Source: Paracamarosporium sp. OC-R06-R3
Taxonomy: Eukaryota; Ascomycota; Dothideomycetes; Pleosporales; Didymosphaeriaceae
Direction: 5' to 3'
Length of the DNA: 64,000 nt
Assembly: GCA_019828545.1 (NCBI GenBank)
Contig: JACVRA010000238.1
Span: 186,001-250,000, forward strand
In this document: piece after piece, positions 34,677 through 45,554 of the stretch
Layout of the letters: every line of letters starts with the position of its first letter
Position numbering within the stretch: position 1 is the first letter of the stretch
Program-made: the position numbers and the translations under genes
The notes under the pieces: generated by a model
What the model was told of the DNA's origin: nothing
The model's database searches: none
Seen by the model: the letters and a program-made list of their open reading frames with translations, nothing else

Positions 34677-35158
34677 TTACTTCTTCTCCGTCGCCGGCCT
34701 ACTCGGCCCGTCAACAGCCTTTTCTACCTTTCCCGCGATGCCGTCCTTCGACGCATCGAACTGGCTTCCAATCGCGCCGTCCTTGCACCTCGTTAGTTGA
34801 CGTTCACATCTACTATAGACAAGATGTACATACTTTCGAAAACGGCCCTCCAATTTTCTCCCCTACCTGGCCGATGTTTCCATCGGGGTTGAACTGCTTG
34901 CCTACTGCACCTCCGGAGGAGACAACTGAGGGGTCCTGTGCATCGCATTGTGTTAGATTTGCTATACTTAAGGGAGAACTGAGTAGGCAGGCATGAAAGT
35001 ACCTTAGGATTATTTCCCTTTGCCTCGCCAGCAGCCTGTGCAGCTTCCTCCACAGGACCCATGCTCGACTTCGATTGGGCCTGGAAGGGCGCCAGTCTGA
35101 ATGTTGTACTGGCGCGGGGGGCCTTGGTAGCGGTGTTGCGGGCGAATGTGCGGAGCAT
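34677..35158 (-). CDS. Small conserved protein, probably mitochondrial
   Basis: Three exons: 35158-35003, 34935-34834, 34781-34677; 120 residues with all joins in phase 0. The N terminus (MLRTFARNTATKAPRAST) is basic, hydroxylated and free of acids, a typical mitochondrial leader. The mature part contains two related segments: GGAVGKQFNPDGNIGQVGEK and GAIGSQFDASKDGIAGKVEK, which look like an internal duplication of a G-x-I/V-G-x-Q-F unit. Introns are 67 and 52 nt, the last with a CTAAC branch site 12 nt before the acceptor. No function known to me; similar small proteins occur across Pezizomycotina. Confidence 0.8.
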
Positions 35159-36289
35159 GGTTGCGGTTGTGGTATTTGGTGAGAGAAGGTGGGAAGGTTG
35201 AAATGTGGAATAGTACGTGTAGTTAGAGTGAGATTACAGGTACGCACGCGTAAAGCTTTCTGTATTTATGTGTGATGCGACGGTCGAGATTTACCGTGTA
35301 CATCATGACTACCGTAGGGTCCGCGCTAGGCTGGAATCGTGCGAAGGGACATGATGTCACGGGAGGTCATCGATTGTGATGGGGATATCGTTGTGGACGG
35401 AAGATGGATGAGTATTTGAGAGCTGATAGCGTATGAGGTGAGGGTTAGGTTGGTTCGGCGTTTACGGGGACCGAAGTGGAGCGATGCTTTGGAGGGACGT
35501 GGTGGCAGTTGTCGTGACATTCACCCGTTGACGCGCTGTTACTACTCGACATACCCCTAGTGCTTCATAATGCGAACTTTCCAGAAAAATCTCAGCCAGT
35601 CGTGTCCCATAGATAGCTTGTTTCTAGTAAAACCATGCTTCTTGCCATGAGAATCAGTAGTTGATATCGAGAGGAGGCCTCGCCTTGTGATTCTACAGGA
35701 CTATAAGCGGTAAGCTCGTTCATCATTGAGATGAACTTGGGATGCAAGATATTATTGGGGAGCCAGGGGCGTCCAAATCGGCTACTAAATCGCCCACAAA
35801 GAGCAGGAATGGTAAGACAGCGGTCGAGACGTTTGCAGGTTACACCATAATGGCCGGGAAAAGCCAATGTGTTCAGGAAGGATACCAACTGCCCTGATTG
35901 CGGATACCTCGGGTTTTCACACTAAATTACAAGTTCTGCAAGCTTCCTGACAGAGGTTACACTGTAGAGGTGCATTTAGTTGTAGATGGGTAATTTAACG
36001 GTTGTTCATGCTCTGATCCTCGCGCGACTACGGAGTGGTGCCAACCCTTTTACATAGGGCATAATGAGGTACTTGAGCATACCTATTCCTCCTGTCAATC
36101 TTAGGATGGTTAAAAGCCAAAGAAGTTTGAGGATAGCATCGCTGAGACTAAACAGCCTCGGGCCAACTTAAGCGAATCATCTTCGACGCTAACCGCCCCT
36201 GTCACGAGGCTGGAACGACCTAGAGGAGGCTGCCATGCCGTCCACATCTCGCCCCAAAGGTCTATGTCAGCATTCCTAAAGATTCTACG
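35159..36289. other. Divergent intergenic region, 1.1 kb
   Basis: Promoters of the small mitochondrial-type gene (minus) and the HET/ankyrin gene (plus). An open minus frame at 35592-35888 lacks a good ATG and any domain. Confidence 0.4.
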
Positions 36290-39208
36290 ATGGCTTCTAA
36301 AGCCAAGGAACCGTACAAATATTCCCCTCTTCTCACCCACCCCAACAGCATCCGGCTGTTGCGCCTCCGCGCCGCTAGCGGCGCCCATGACCCAATCCAA
36401 TGCCAGATATTCAACTACTCTCTCACAACCCCAACTCGTACCTCTCATTTGTACGAGTGTCTGTCATACGTATGGGGAGATGTAGAAGACAAAGTGGCGA
36501 TTCACATCGATGATGCTAGGCTTGCCGTGACGAAGAATCTGCACGGGGCCCTTGAACGGCTGCGAGATCCGGACTTGGATCGCATTCTATGGGTCGACGC
36601 TGTTTGCATTAATCAGGAAGATGTAGAAGAGAGAGCGCAGCAGGTCCAAATCATGGCCATGATATATGCGTATGCGAGTAGAGTGATTGTGTGGCTTGGC
36701 GAAGAGGCAGATGGTAGCAACGAGGCTATGGAGCTTCTTCGTGAGGACGCTAGTCGGGTGTATCGCCAGCAGAAAAACCTCCAGAGTGTAGAAGGAGATG
36801 GGCTTGGTATGAATAAGAGTCGCTTTCGCCCCAGGAGGGATTCTTCCGATGGTGCAAGATTAGAGCAGGTGAACCACGAAAAGCAGCAGCCTTCAGCACA
36901 TCCATTCGAGCGCCAGGCCATTGCACTTCTTGAGAGGCCGTGGTTTCGGCGAATATGGGTACTGTGAATCTTTCCTCTTGAAGACATCTCTGACGTGTAA
37001 AAGGTACTCCAAGAGATAGCAGCAGCACGCGTCATGGTTATTCTGTGTGGCTCTGAAGAGCTCACTGGCGCTTGCTTTCACTGGGGCCTATCAGGCTTGC
37101 TAGAGTGGTGTAAGGATGCAATACTGCGTGGCATGGTCTCTTCGATTCTTTATCTGCTTGGGGACGCCAGTGTGTTGCGATTGAACAAGTCTGACGACCA
37201 TGAGCTTTTTCGTCTTGGTATTTGTCCGCTCTCCCAATTGATCGACATGTTTCGGTTGCGTGAGGCTACTGATCGTCGGGACAAGGTATATGCTTTGCTT
37301 GGTATATCGTCGCAAGATTCGAAAACCAATATAATACCCGATTACGGCATCGATTGGACCGATCTCTTCCAAGACTTCGTGCATTCGATATTAGGTCAAA
37401 AGGTGGAAACCGCTTGGGTCTCTCAAAATGGGAAAGATTATGGTCAAATCTCGGGGAAAGGATGCACCGTAGGCTACATAAGCGATGTGGACAATTCGAA
37501 GAGCGACCGCCAAGTTGTTTCCATCACACCTACTTACCACTGTGATCCTACGGCTCATCAAAACCCTAATATCTCAGAATTTAAGTGGATCCTGCACAAT
37601 TCTACTGCCGCCGTGCGGCATGGCGATATAGTTTGTTGGCTTGAAGGTAGTACAGGGGCCACCATCATCCGGTTCGAGGAAGCTTGCTTTACGATCGTCG
37701 TGATACTGGCCAACGTCTCGGAAAGTTTAGCGCAGCGCCTCTTTCGCGAGGGGCACAATTCAGCGCATCGTCTGAGCCGCGATAATTGGAGTGAAGAGGC
37801 GACAGCTCCCACGCAGTACAATCGCGATTACCTTCTTGTGTGGGCTTTCGATCCAAAATGGACAGTGCAGTGGATCGAATCTTCGGAGTCAGCTGAAGAA
37901 CCTGCAAGATTGTCGGCTCTTTCTGATATGGCACGAGTGCTGGAGGATGTGAGTAATACAGACGGTTTGAATGCTCTTGTTCAACAAGAGTCTGGCCGTG
38001 TTCGAATTGGCCAGACAGCACCGACCAGTGTTGCAAAACACTTCCAAGATCTACGCCATAACATTCCGAATTGGGATCTGTACCTCCAATTGAAACATGA
38101 TCTCCAGCATGTACTGTGCGAAGATGACTTTGCTTCCGGTTTACCGAACGATATCGAGCTGGATATTGTAGAAGTTCGAGATCGCTTGACTGCTAACCCT
38201 CAATACACGGCACAGCTGTTCAAATCACTGGTCAATGAAGTGTTTTCCCGCTCTACAGCTACGAATGCCCTAAATGAGACATTTTACGATCAGAATCGAG
38301 GACTCAAGCTGCCCTTCCTATTCGATGCCTGGGGGTATACCATAACACCTGATACAGTGCTATGGTTAATCGAGTTTGTCGAACGATTCAGTTTGAATCA
38401 AGGAGCCACGCTTGGACACTTTCCAAGCCCTCTGTACATCGAAATAGTCGAAGTGCTTGTGCAATCGACTGCACAGCATCTAGAATGGGGCAATGGACTT
38501 ATCCGGGGATTGATTGAGTTCGCGAAAAGTAATGTCGATCGCATGTACTGCCTTCTTCGTGCGTTTGTCGTTTGCAGCGGAGCTTCAGCGGAATGGAAGC
38601 AGGTAGTTGTCGAAGGGGTCCTGGCTACTCATCTTGATGAATTCTCGAGGACCACCGACGATAAAAGCGCCTGGAGCCTTTTAGATATCGAGGGGCGCTA
38701 TACGACGGTTGTCGACTTCTTGTGGAACTATTATGTCCTCCACACGAAAGACTTCGTAGGAATCTCTACCAGTGGAACATTTCAGCTGCGACGGCAGCTC
38801 ATGGAAAAGTTTGTCAACGACTACCGGTTCTGGAAAACTTGTTACGATGGACGCGCTGCTGATATCTGGAATGGCGTGGTCAAAAGTGGACGCGTTGACC
38901 CCCACATGCTAGTGATATGCAAAGACATGGGTGGAAGATGGTGCCGTGCAACGGCTTTTGAGGCTGCAGCCATGAATGGACATGTCGAGTGTTGCAGAGT
39001 GCTCCTGGACCGTGGCTTTGGCGATCAAATGACGCCAGCGTTGTGGGCGAAGATCTGCCACCGTGGAAGCATACCGAATGCAACAGAGATCGCCGAACTG
39101 GTAGATGCTTATAATTTCGGCAGTTGGAGCGTACGAACCACAGGCGCAGTCGAGGGCAGCAGTAGCGCAGTCACGTCTCGCAAAGAAAAGAAGAGCGAAA
39201 CATGGTAG
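36290..39208 (+). CDS. HET-domain protein with C-terminal ankyrin-like repeat
   Basis: Two exons, 36290-36958 and 37004-39208, joined at RRIW|VLQEI across a 45-nt intron; 957 residues. HET domains trigger programmed cell death in vegetative incompatibility; most family members have unknown partners. All three HET blocks are visible: ECLSYVWGD (56-64), WVDAVCINQED (101-111) and RPWFRRIWVLQEIAAAR (216-232). A DKVYALLGI segment follows. After residue about 330 the protein is not recognisable by eye until an ankyrin-like unit near the C terminus (TAFEAAAMNGHVECCRVLLD). HET plus C-terminal repeats is the layout of several het genes where repeats determine specificity. Here I see only one clear ankyrin unit, so no hypervariable array. 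Confidence 0.9.
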
Positions 39209-40312
39209 TTCCACCACGGAAGCTGCTTTCTTCAGGAATCACCTTTTCTTCTGTAGCTAAAATGGTAACTTTGAAGGTACAATATATTTAAAGTAGTTAG
39301 TCGAAAGAGTTATGAGTTAAGGTGGCCATATCGGAATTAGGTTGGGTCAAAGGCTAGCAGCGCACTGTCACCACACAGGCCCCACAGCACCCACAAAAGG
39401 GAAAGGCACAAAAAACATACAACAGCGGGTATTCGCTAATCGTCACCGACTTAACTACTAATCCGCCGGTACCCTGCTTAAGTACAGCTGAGCGAACGGG
39501 AAGCTCTGTTCTCAGGGTCCTATGGTCGTATGTGGAATATATTGTTCTAACAGATATACATATCCATGACGATTTTTCAAGGAGCAAGATGCATGTTTAG
39601 GGTAGAGAAGGGATGTAGGAGACCAGAAATTCTCTAAAAGCCGCATGTGAAAGGAACAACAACGGCCAGAGGGAAGAGATGAGATAGGAAGGCGCGATGT
39701 CACCCCATGTCCATGCACGTCTCTACCTTTTTTCATCTATTCCATGTCCATATCCCACAAGAAGATCTGGACAATATTTGATGGTGCAGAACATAGCGGA
39801 AGAGTGCATTGACGGAGTAAGGACAAGTTGTTGGGTGGATGGCGCGATTAGTAAGGATTGCTATGGGTCCATTACGTATCCTCAAGGAAGATAAATACTT
39901 GAGCGCTCTACGGAAAGAGTCAATACACTCGTCGGTGATTGGATGTGATGATCATTCAAGTGGCGATGCATATGGCTGATGGGAAGGGAGGGAAATATGT
40001 GACGACTATATTGATGCTTCTTCAGACGCAGCGTCTCTATAGGGCTGCATGGAGGAAGCAGTGGCTGAATATTGCCAATTATACATTTACATATTTATTA
40101 CTACGCCATTTTTGTGCCGATTCCCAAGGGGATCACCTTTTTTTTGTTATCACTCTTTGTTCTCAGGCCGACGTCGAATTTTTGTGAAAAACAACATACA
40201 GATACATCCACGAATCTCCTTGTAAAGCTTAACGCAGAAGCACAACTCTCGTTACTCTGCTATTACGCCTCTGTCATGCTGTACTCATTTAACATTCATC
40301 TAGCTTGCTAGT
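39209..40312. other. Convergent intergenic region, 1.1 kb
   Basis: Between the 3' ends of the HET gene (plus) and the AP-3 mu gene (minus). AT-rich at 40070-40200. No supported gene. Confidence 0.4.
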
Positions 40313-42096
40313 CTAGCATCTCGTCTCCACACCCTTCCGACTAACGCATAGGTATTTGACTCCTTTGTACGGCTGTACGCCTGCACCTAGTCCCTTACTC
40401 CTTTTCTGATCCAGATTCAAGCTTTCGACTTTGATTCCGCTCGGCAGCCAGCCCTTCACCGTGAAGCTCACCGTCGCGCAGCTAGGCATGAGAACCTTGT
40501 TCTTCTTGACCACATTGCCGTCATCCCTACTCTTAGTCAGGGCTGTCGAGGGAGCGGAATCCTGATACGACGAAGTCTGGTCATCATCGTAGTCGTACGT
40601 GTTGCTAGACAGCGAGAGGCTTGTATCAGGCAGATCTCCATCATCGTCGGCATCGTGGCCAACGACGCTGCCGCGTAGTGTCGTCAGCACGCCGGCCCCA
40701 GCACCCCGGTCGCTAGCCATGAGTGTCGCGATTTCACGGCTGTTGATCGCCCAACGGATGCGACTCTCTGCTGCTTGGAACACAGCTTCGCCGGACCCTC
40801 GTCCGACCTTCAATTCTACAACATTCTTCACGCCAGCAGGAAGCGGAACATGGATGACCATGCCGTCCATCGCCGGCGCAGCAGTCGTTCCGGTAGTTGC
40901 AGAGCCACCGAAAGCTGTGGAACCCAGACCCTTACCCAGACCCCCTCTTCCGCCGAATGAAGAGGATGTTGAGCTAGGGAGTGGGCTCGACGCTTTGCCT
41001 TTGAAGCGCGGATTGAGCTGGAGCCTGACTTCGAAATCTGAGCCAGTGGGCCCAAGAGATGTCTGTACCGACACTGTAGCCGGGATATTTAGCTTTGGTG
41101 CCGCATTCGCGGGTGTATTTGTAGAGAAGGAATCTAGCGCCGCTGAACCTAATAAATCGACCTCGTATCCTGCCAGCGTAAACCTCCCGTCCGGCGGCAC
41201 GAAGGAGAGCTCTCCGGGCCTGTCTCTCCACCTATTCAGCCTGACACAGGGATGAAATACTGGGAGGGATATCGCGTTGGAAATGCCGCCTGGACAGCCC
41301 AGCTGGAGAAGCAGATCCGGCACGCCAGAAACTTTCGCCGTGAAGGCAATCATGCCGTTCGCGAGCGCAGCCAAAGGTCTCCCAGATGGTGAGAGCGTAA
41401 CGTGCAGCGTCTCGACGATATCGACGTACATCTCATTACTCGTGTGCCTAACGTTTGCTCTCCGCCATGGCGGCGGGTTCGCCGTCGCACCTCCGGCATT
41501 CCCAGTGGGTCCTAATCTGGGGCTCGGCCTGTTCCCTAATGAAAACGGGGTATTTGAAGGATTCAGACTGCTCGGCGTAGAGCTAGGAAGTCCCACACCG
41601 CCTAGCAAACTCTTCATGAAGTTGGGCGCATCAACGACATCCTTTAGGGCATTCGGCTCTGTGCAGCTCACCAGACCGCCGTCCACCATCTCGCCCAGTA
41701 TTTGCGCCACGACATCGTAGTGGCTCTCGATCTTGCTCGCTAGTAGAGGCCCGCCGAGGAAGTCTTCCAGCGCGTCGGTGACGCGGTGTAAGAACTCGAG
41801 GATCTGGAGGGGTTCGGTGTCGTTGGAAGAGGGACAGAGAAAGAGCAGCTGGTCCTGGATTATCGAGTAGAGGAGCGTGGGTGGATTGGTGTTGGGAAGG
41901 TATATGAGAGAGGGCCGTGGGGAGGGGTGGGCGAGGTAGAGCGGGAGGAGCGTGCTGCCGGAGGGTGGGCGGCCTGTGTACGTGTGCTCGAGGAGGGGTG
42001 TGCTGCGAATGTGAGCTTGTGTATACAAGTGTGCAGTGGGCGCGAGAGAGCCTACTTGTGCTCATCGAAGATGTAGAGAGCTTCTATCGAGCTCAT
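40313..42096 (-). CDS. APM3: AP-3 adaptor complex mu subunit
   Basis: Two exons, 42096-42056 and 42002-40313; the 53-nt intron splits the Asn codon of FDEHN-TPLLEHTY; 576 residues. AP-3 sorts cargo from the Golgi/endosome to the vacuole. The N-terminal longin-like part (residues 1-140; MSSIEALYIFDEHN, then FLHRVTDALEDFLGG) and the C-terminal mu homology domain (from about 190: NEMYVDIVETLHVTLSPSG) are both present. The medium-subunit signature GMIAFTAKVSGVPDLLL follows, and the end (GVKYLCVSRKGVETRC) is typical. Gly/Ser-rich inserts (SSSFGGRGGLGKGLGS) and an Asp-rich stretch lengthen the domain against the yeast protein. The gene shares a short promoter with the DUF4536 gene. Confidence 0.9.
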
Positions 42097-42301
42097 AATT
42101 AGCGCAGGGTCGTCCGGGCTCCATGCGGAGGCCTCGTGTGTGTGCTCGTGGGGTTGTTAGGCGGGGCGTAGTTCGGAGCTGTGACATGACGGAGCCAGAG
42201 CAAGGGTCGCGACCTGGCCGCGCTTGGGACGACGTGAACTTTTGCCCGTCACACCATCGCACACACGCGACAGCTCCGAGCGCGCAGTGCGCATTCCAAC
42301 C
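42097..42301. promoter_or_regulatory. 205-bp bidirectional promoter, APM3 / DUF4536
   Basis: The two start codons point away from each other with only 205 bp between them. The region is GC-rich with several CGTG and CACACG words; no TATA box is evident. Confidence 0.55.
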
Positions 42302-42634
42302 ATGTCACAAGCAAAGGATTCTGGCATTCCGACCTTCAAGGAAGCGTTGAAGAGTGACAAGGAGCAATTCGACGACTGCACGCCCTGTCGCATCGTCGGT
42401 GAGTCCCTGGCCGTGGTGCCTTTCCCGCACGACACACTGACAGACGTTGCAGGTAGTGGAGCATTCATCGGCCTCGGCGCATACACGTACATGTCCGGAC
42501 ACTCGCAGTTGAAGGCACAAGAAGCCGTGATAAAGCGGAGCAAGAGCATGTTTGGCATGGCCAGTCGAAGGGCCGCCATAACGGGTACAGCGACTGCGTT
42601 AGTTGGGGCGGGAGTATACAGATGGTTTGCATAA
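42302..42634 (+). CDS. DUF4536 (Dmac1-like) small membrane protein
   Basis: Two exons, 42302-42398 and 42453-42634, joined within a Gly codon (CRIVG|SGAFIG); 92 residues. The DUF4536 core is clear: a CTPC Cys pair, then GSGAFIGLGAYTYMSGHSQL (first membrane helix), a basic loop and a second helix near the C terminus (TGTATALVGAGVYRWFA). The human relative DMAC1/TMEM261 helps assemble the distal arm of mitochondrial complex I (family knowledge), so an inner-membrane role is a fair guess. The ATG at 42302 is chosen because upstream codons in this frame fall in the shared promoter. Confidence 0.85.
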   Translation: MSQAKDSGIPTFKEALKSDKEQFDDCTPCRIVGESLAVVPFPHDTLTDVAGSGAFIGLGAYTYMSGHSQLKAQEAVIKRSKSMFGMASRRAAITGTATALVGAGVYRWFA

Positions 42635-43013
42635 GAAAGAGCATGCGAGCATTCAGGGCGTTGGAATGGGGCTCCATGGACTTGATCAAGTGTATAATTA
42701 TTGTAAGATCAACAACACAATGAGGGGGATGTATTATATGACAAACGCCACTATATTCATACGGCAATTACGGAATTTCTGCATAAACACCATCCAATGC
42801 ATCCTCCATGAAAAGAGAGCCTATCCTCGGCTCAGTGTGGTATCAAACGAGCTTCATAAGAAAATCCCTCCAGAAATGCTACCTGGTAATGGATGCCCCA
42901 TCCCCCAAACCTGTCTATCACCCCATGTGGAAAACGCCGTCGCTGGTGCGTGCAATGCAAAGAAGCCATAATTCATCCCGTCTCATGTCCTGCGAGCAGA
43001 AAAGGTATGCACC
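42635..43013. other. Convergent intergenic region, no gene seen
   Basis: 379 bp between two 3' ends. Confidence 0.4.
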
Positions 43014-43802
43014 TCAGCTCATGCGTCCTCGCTTGGGGCCACCGCCACCGCCACCGCCAGAGCCATCCCTATCCCTATCCCGTCTGTCGTGGTTGAAGTC
43101 GATGTTGAAGAAGTCGTTGACGAGCTTGCGTTTCTGCCCAGCCCCATTGCCCAGAGAAACGAGGTTTTGAGCGGCCGACCGCTGGAGGTTGCGAGACGAC
43201 GAACGGTTTGAGTTTCGACGAGGCGTAGGGAAGGCACGACGGGCGGCGGCGGCGAAGTCATAGCTGGCGTTGTCAAAGTTGTTGGTTGCCGGATAAACTT
43301 GGGGCGAGGCGAAGTGGAACATGGCCGGAAGTGGTGCCATGTCGGTGTCGGTGTTGGCTGACTCTATCGTGGTCGGAGGAGCCGAGTCGCTGCGTGGTGT
43401 TGGCTCAGAGGCACGGTCGACGGAGTGGTCTTCCTCCGGGATATGCTCTACAACCGGCGAAGAGCTGCGTGCTCGCTGCTCTTCGGGCGTCTCCTCGTCG
43501 GTGTCGCTCGTCGAGACCACCGGCAGCGCACCATCCAGGCGCTCGGTGGCCCATTGCCTAATACGCCATCCTTCTCCGTCACCCACCCCCAAATTCTCCT
43601 TGTCCAGAAAGCCGAGCAAGTCCTCCAATGCCTGTTGATAGCCGTCCGAACGAGAGCGTTCAATGTCTGCGAGGGCGGTCCTGTACAGATTCGTCACGGT
43701 CAAGGCCGTGTCCTTGAAGGCTTTGTGGGTGTCGGGCTGCGGTGTCGGTTGCCGCCGTCGGGTCCTAGGGAGCGAAGTGTTGAGGCTGCGCATAGAATCC
43801 AT
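43014..43802 (-). CDS. Conserved fungal protein with basic, Gly-rich tail
   Basis: Intronless, 262 residues; start at the ATG 43802 (MDSMRSLNTSLP), since the open frame upstream to 43919 has no ATG. Residues about 25-95 are the best ordered part: a helix (AFKDTALTVTNLYRTALADIE) followed by DGYQQALEDLLGFLDKENL and EGWRIRQWATERLDG. The middle is acidic and rich in Ser, Thr and Pro. The C-terminal third is basic (RRAFPTPRRNSNRSSSR), then DFFNIDFNHDRRDRDRD, and ends in a Gly run followed by PKRGRMS, which looks like a nuclear or nucleic-acid-binding tail. I recognise the conserved block from other ascomycetes but know no function. Confidence 0.75.
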   Translation of the reverse strand: MDSMRSLNTSLPRTRRRQPTPQPDTHKAFKDTALTVTNLYRTALADIERSRSDGYQQALEDLLGFLDKENLGVGDGEGWRIRQWATERLDGALPVVSTSDTDEETPEEQRARSSSPVVEHIPEEDHSVDRASEPTPRSDSAPPTTIESANTDTDMAPLPAMFHFASPQVYPATNNFDNASYDFAAAARRAFPTPRRNSNRSSSRNLQRSAAQNLVSLGNGAGQKRKLVNDFFNIDFNHDRRDRDRDGSGGGGGGGPKRGRMS

Positions 43803-44114
43803 GCTTGCAGGTCGCGATCGGGGTAGAGAGAGCGTGGTTGTTCGAGTGGTCTGCGCAGATATCGGATGCTGATTTTGCCGGTAGGCTGCTGTGGTGCAGG
43901 TGCCTGCGGCGAGGGTCAAAGAGGGTGATGTGCCTGGAGAGGCGGTTCAGAAATACGACAACAGCTTGTGACGCAAGACAAGTTAACGGAACGCCCCAGG
44001 AATGGCAGGTGAGTGAAAGAGGAGCAGTGCAGCCAGGGCGTGGGGTGGGGTTGGGTCAATGAGTAGTGTCCTACTGTCAGTGGCCCGTGCATCCATCCGC
44101 GCGAACATCATCCC
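43803..44114. promoter_or_regulatory. Divergent promoter region
   Basis: 312 bp between the basic-tail gene (minus) and the F-box gene (plus). No motif recognised. Confidence 0.4.
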
Positions 44115-45449
44115 ATGACATTGCCTGAGTACGCCACCGACCAAATCAAGTCAGCCCCAGCCATGACTTCGGCTGTGGAGCGCCTTCCCGTCGAGCTGAT
44201 TGACATGATTGTTGCTTTTATGTTGCTCCCCGAACGCCAGGCATTCCGGCTTGCGTCAAAACATCTTTACTCCTTAACCTTGACAACGTTTAGTAACGAT
44301 TATTTCTCCAGAAGAGTCACGACGCTGGGTGCCCCGTCTTTGAAACGATTGCTTCAACTGTCTGAGTATCCTCATCTATCGGGTTCTGTCACGCTACTGG
44401 ACGTCAGGCTGTTGAATTACGAAGACTATGGCCACCTCCAAAAGATTGATCGCGTGGGCATATATCCCCCGCCAAAGCGACTTCCGAGAGTTCCTCAAGT
44501 CAAGACGGAGGACATCAGTCAGGAATGCAAGCTCCTCGACTACATGTGCAACCATCATGATCCAAAGGCCGTTATTCATCCACTTGTTCGTGCATTGAAA
44601 CGATTCCCGAATCTGAGCACGGTTCGCCTGAGGGTGAACGGGCTTACGTTATTCGGTAATCCCTATATCGACGCGGAAGATGACGTCTACCAAACCTTTC
44701 TGTCGGCATGTTTAAAAGCTGTTCTGGAGGCTGTCATCCGAGCCGGGGTCAAGCTGCAAGAGTTCACGTTAATCAAGGGCAGTACGGTCCGCCCTTTAAG
44801 TAAATCTGCCAACTTGACATGTTCGGCATTCAGCCTTCCCTTCCCATTCCTTCTATCGCTACAGAATGCCTTTTCCTCGTTGAAGTCTTTGCGCCTCTCA
44901 ATCCGTACCAACCACAATGGCCATGCCCGGGTTCCAGGCTGGGAGAACGGCATATCGCAATTCATTGCCGCCGCTTCTTCCGTGGAAGACCTTGCAATAG
45001 GCTTCCACGCAACCGACTCTAAGCCTTGGCTTAGGGCTGCTGTGATTCATTCCATATGCTGTTCCATCGAGTTACCGAGGCTCAAATCTCTCCAACTGTA
45101 TGGTGGCATTGTGGATGAGCCCGACCTCACCACACTCATCAGGACTCACGCCTCGACTTTTCGACGCATTTCTATAAGCGACACTGAATTAAGAGCAGGT
45201 ACATGGTTATCGATGTTGAAAGTATTCAAAGAAGACCTGAATCTTGATTATCTGCGCCTCCAGTACCTGCAGCAGAGCGCGAGACCCCAAATTATCCAGT
45301 GGCCAACAAAATACCCGAAGAACCCGAACAAGTTGATCATAGATACGCGAAAGGGCCGATATGAAGACTGGATGACCACAAAACTGTCCAAAGCAATATC
45401 ATCTCTCACTACTGCGATGGCAACGCACGCAGCCGCCCTTGAAGCATGA
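44115..45449 (+). CDS. F-box-like protein
   Basis: Intronless, 444 residues. Residues about 22-65 form an F-box-like motif (VERLPVELIDMIVAFMLLP, then RLASKHLYSLT), which in Skp1-Cullin-F-box ubiquitin ligases binds Skp1. The remainder shows loosely repeated leucine-rich segments (FPNLSTVRLRVNGLTLF; LKSLRLSIRTN; LPRLKSLQLYGG), consistent with a degenerate LRR-like substrate-binding region. Such genes are numerous and fast-evolving in Pezizomycotina. The target is unknown. It ends only 105 bp from the 3' end of the membrane-protein gene on the other strand. Confidence 0.78.
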   Translation: MTLPEYATDQIKSAPAMTSAVERLPVELIDMIVAFMLLPERQAFRLASKHLYSLTLTTFSNDYFSRRVTTLGAPSLKRLLQLSEYPHLSGSVTLLDVRLLNYEDYGHLQKIDRVGIYPPPKRLPRVPQVKTEDISQECKLLDYMCNHHDPKAVIHPLVRALKRFPNLSTVRLRVNGLTLFGNPYIDAEDDVYQTFLSACLKAVLEAVIRAGVKLQEFTLIKGSTVRPLSKSANLTCSAFSLPFPFLLSLQNAFSSLKSLRLSIRTNHNGHARVPGWENGISQFIAAASSVEDLAIGFHATDSKPWLRAAVIHSICCSIELPRLKSLQLYGGIVDEPDLTTLIRTHASTFRRISISDTELRAGTWLSMLKVFKEDLNLDYLRLQYLQQSARPQIIQWPTKYPKNPNKLIIDTRKGRYEDWMTTKLSKAISSLTTAMATHAAALEA

Positions 45450-45554
45450 TTCACTGGCACCCTCACAGAAAACGTCGCCCACTCATCGCGGATATTGGCC
45501 TAGTTCGCCGATTTCTGTCGCTAGCGGCCATCGCACCATCGAAACGTACTCCGG

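Noticed and set aside
35592..35888. Protein-like minus-strand frame
   Set aside because: No ATG near its start, no domain and no matching splice partners found.
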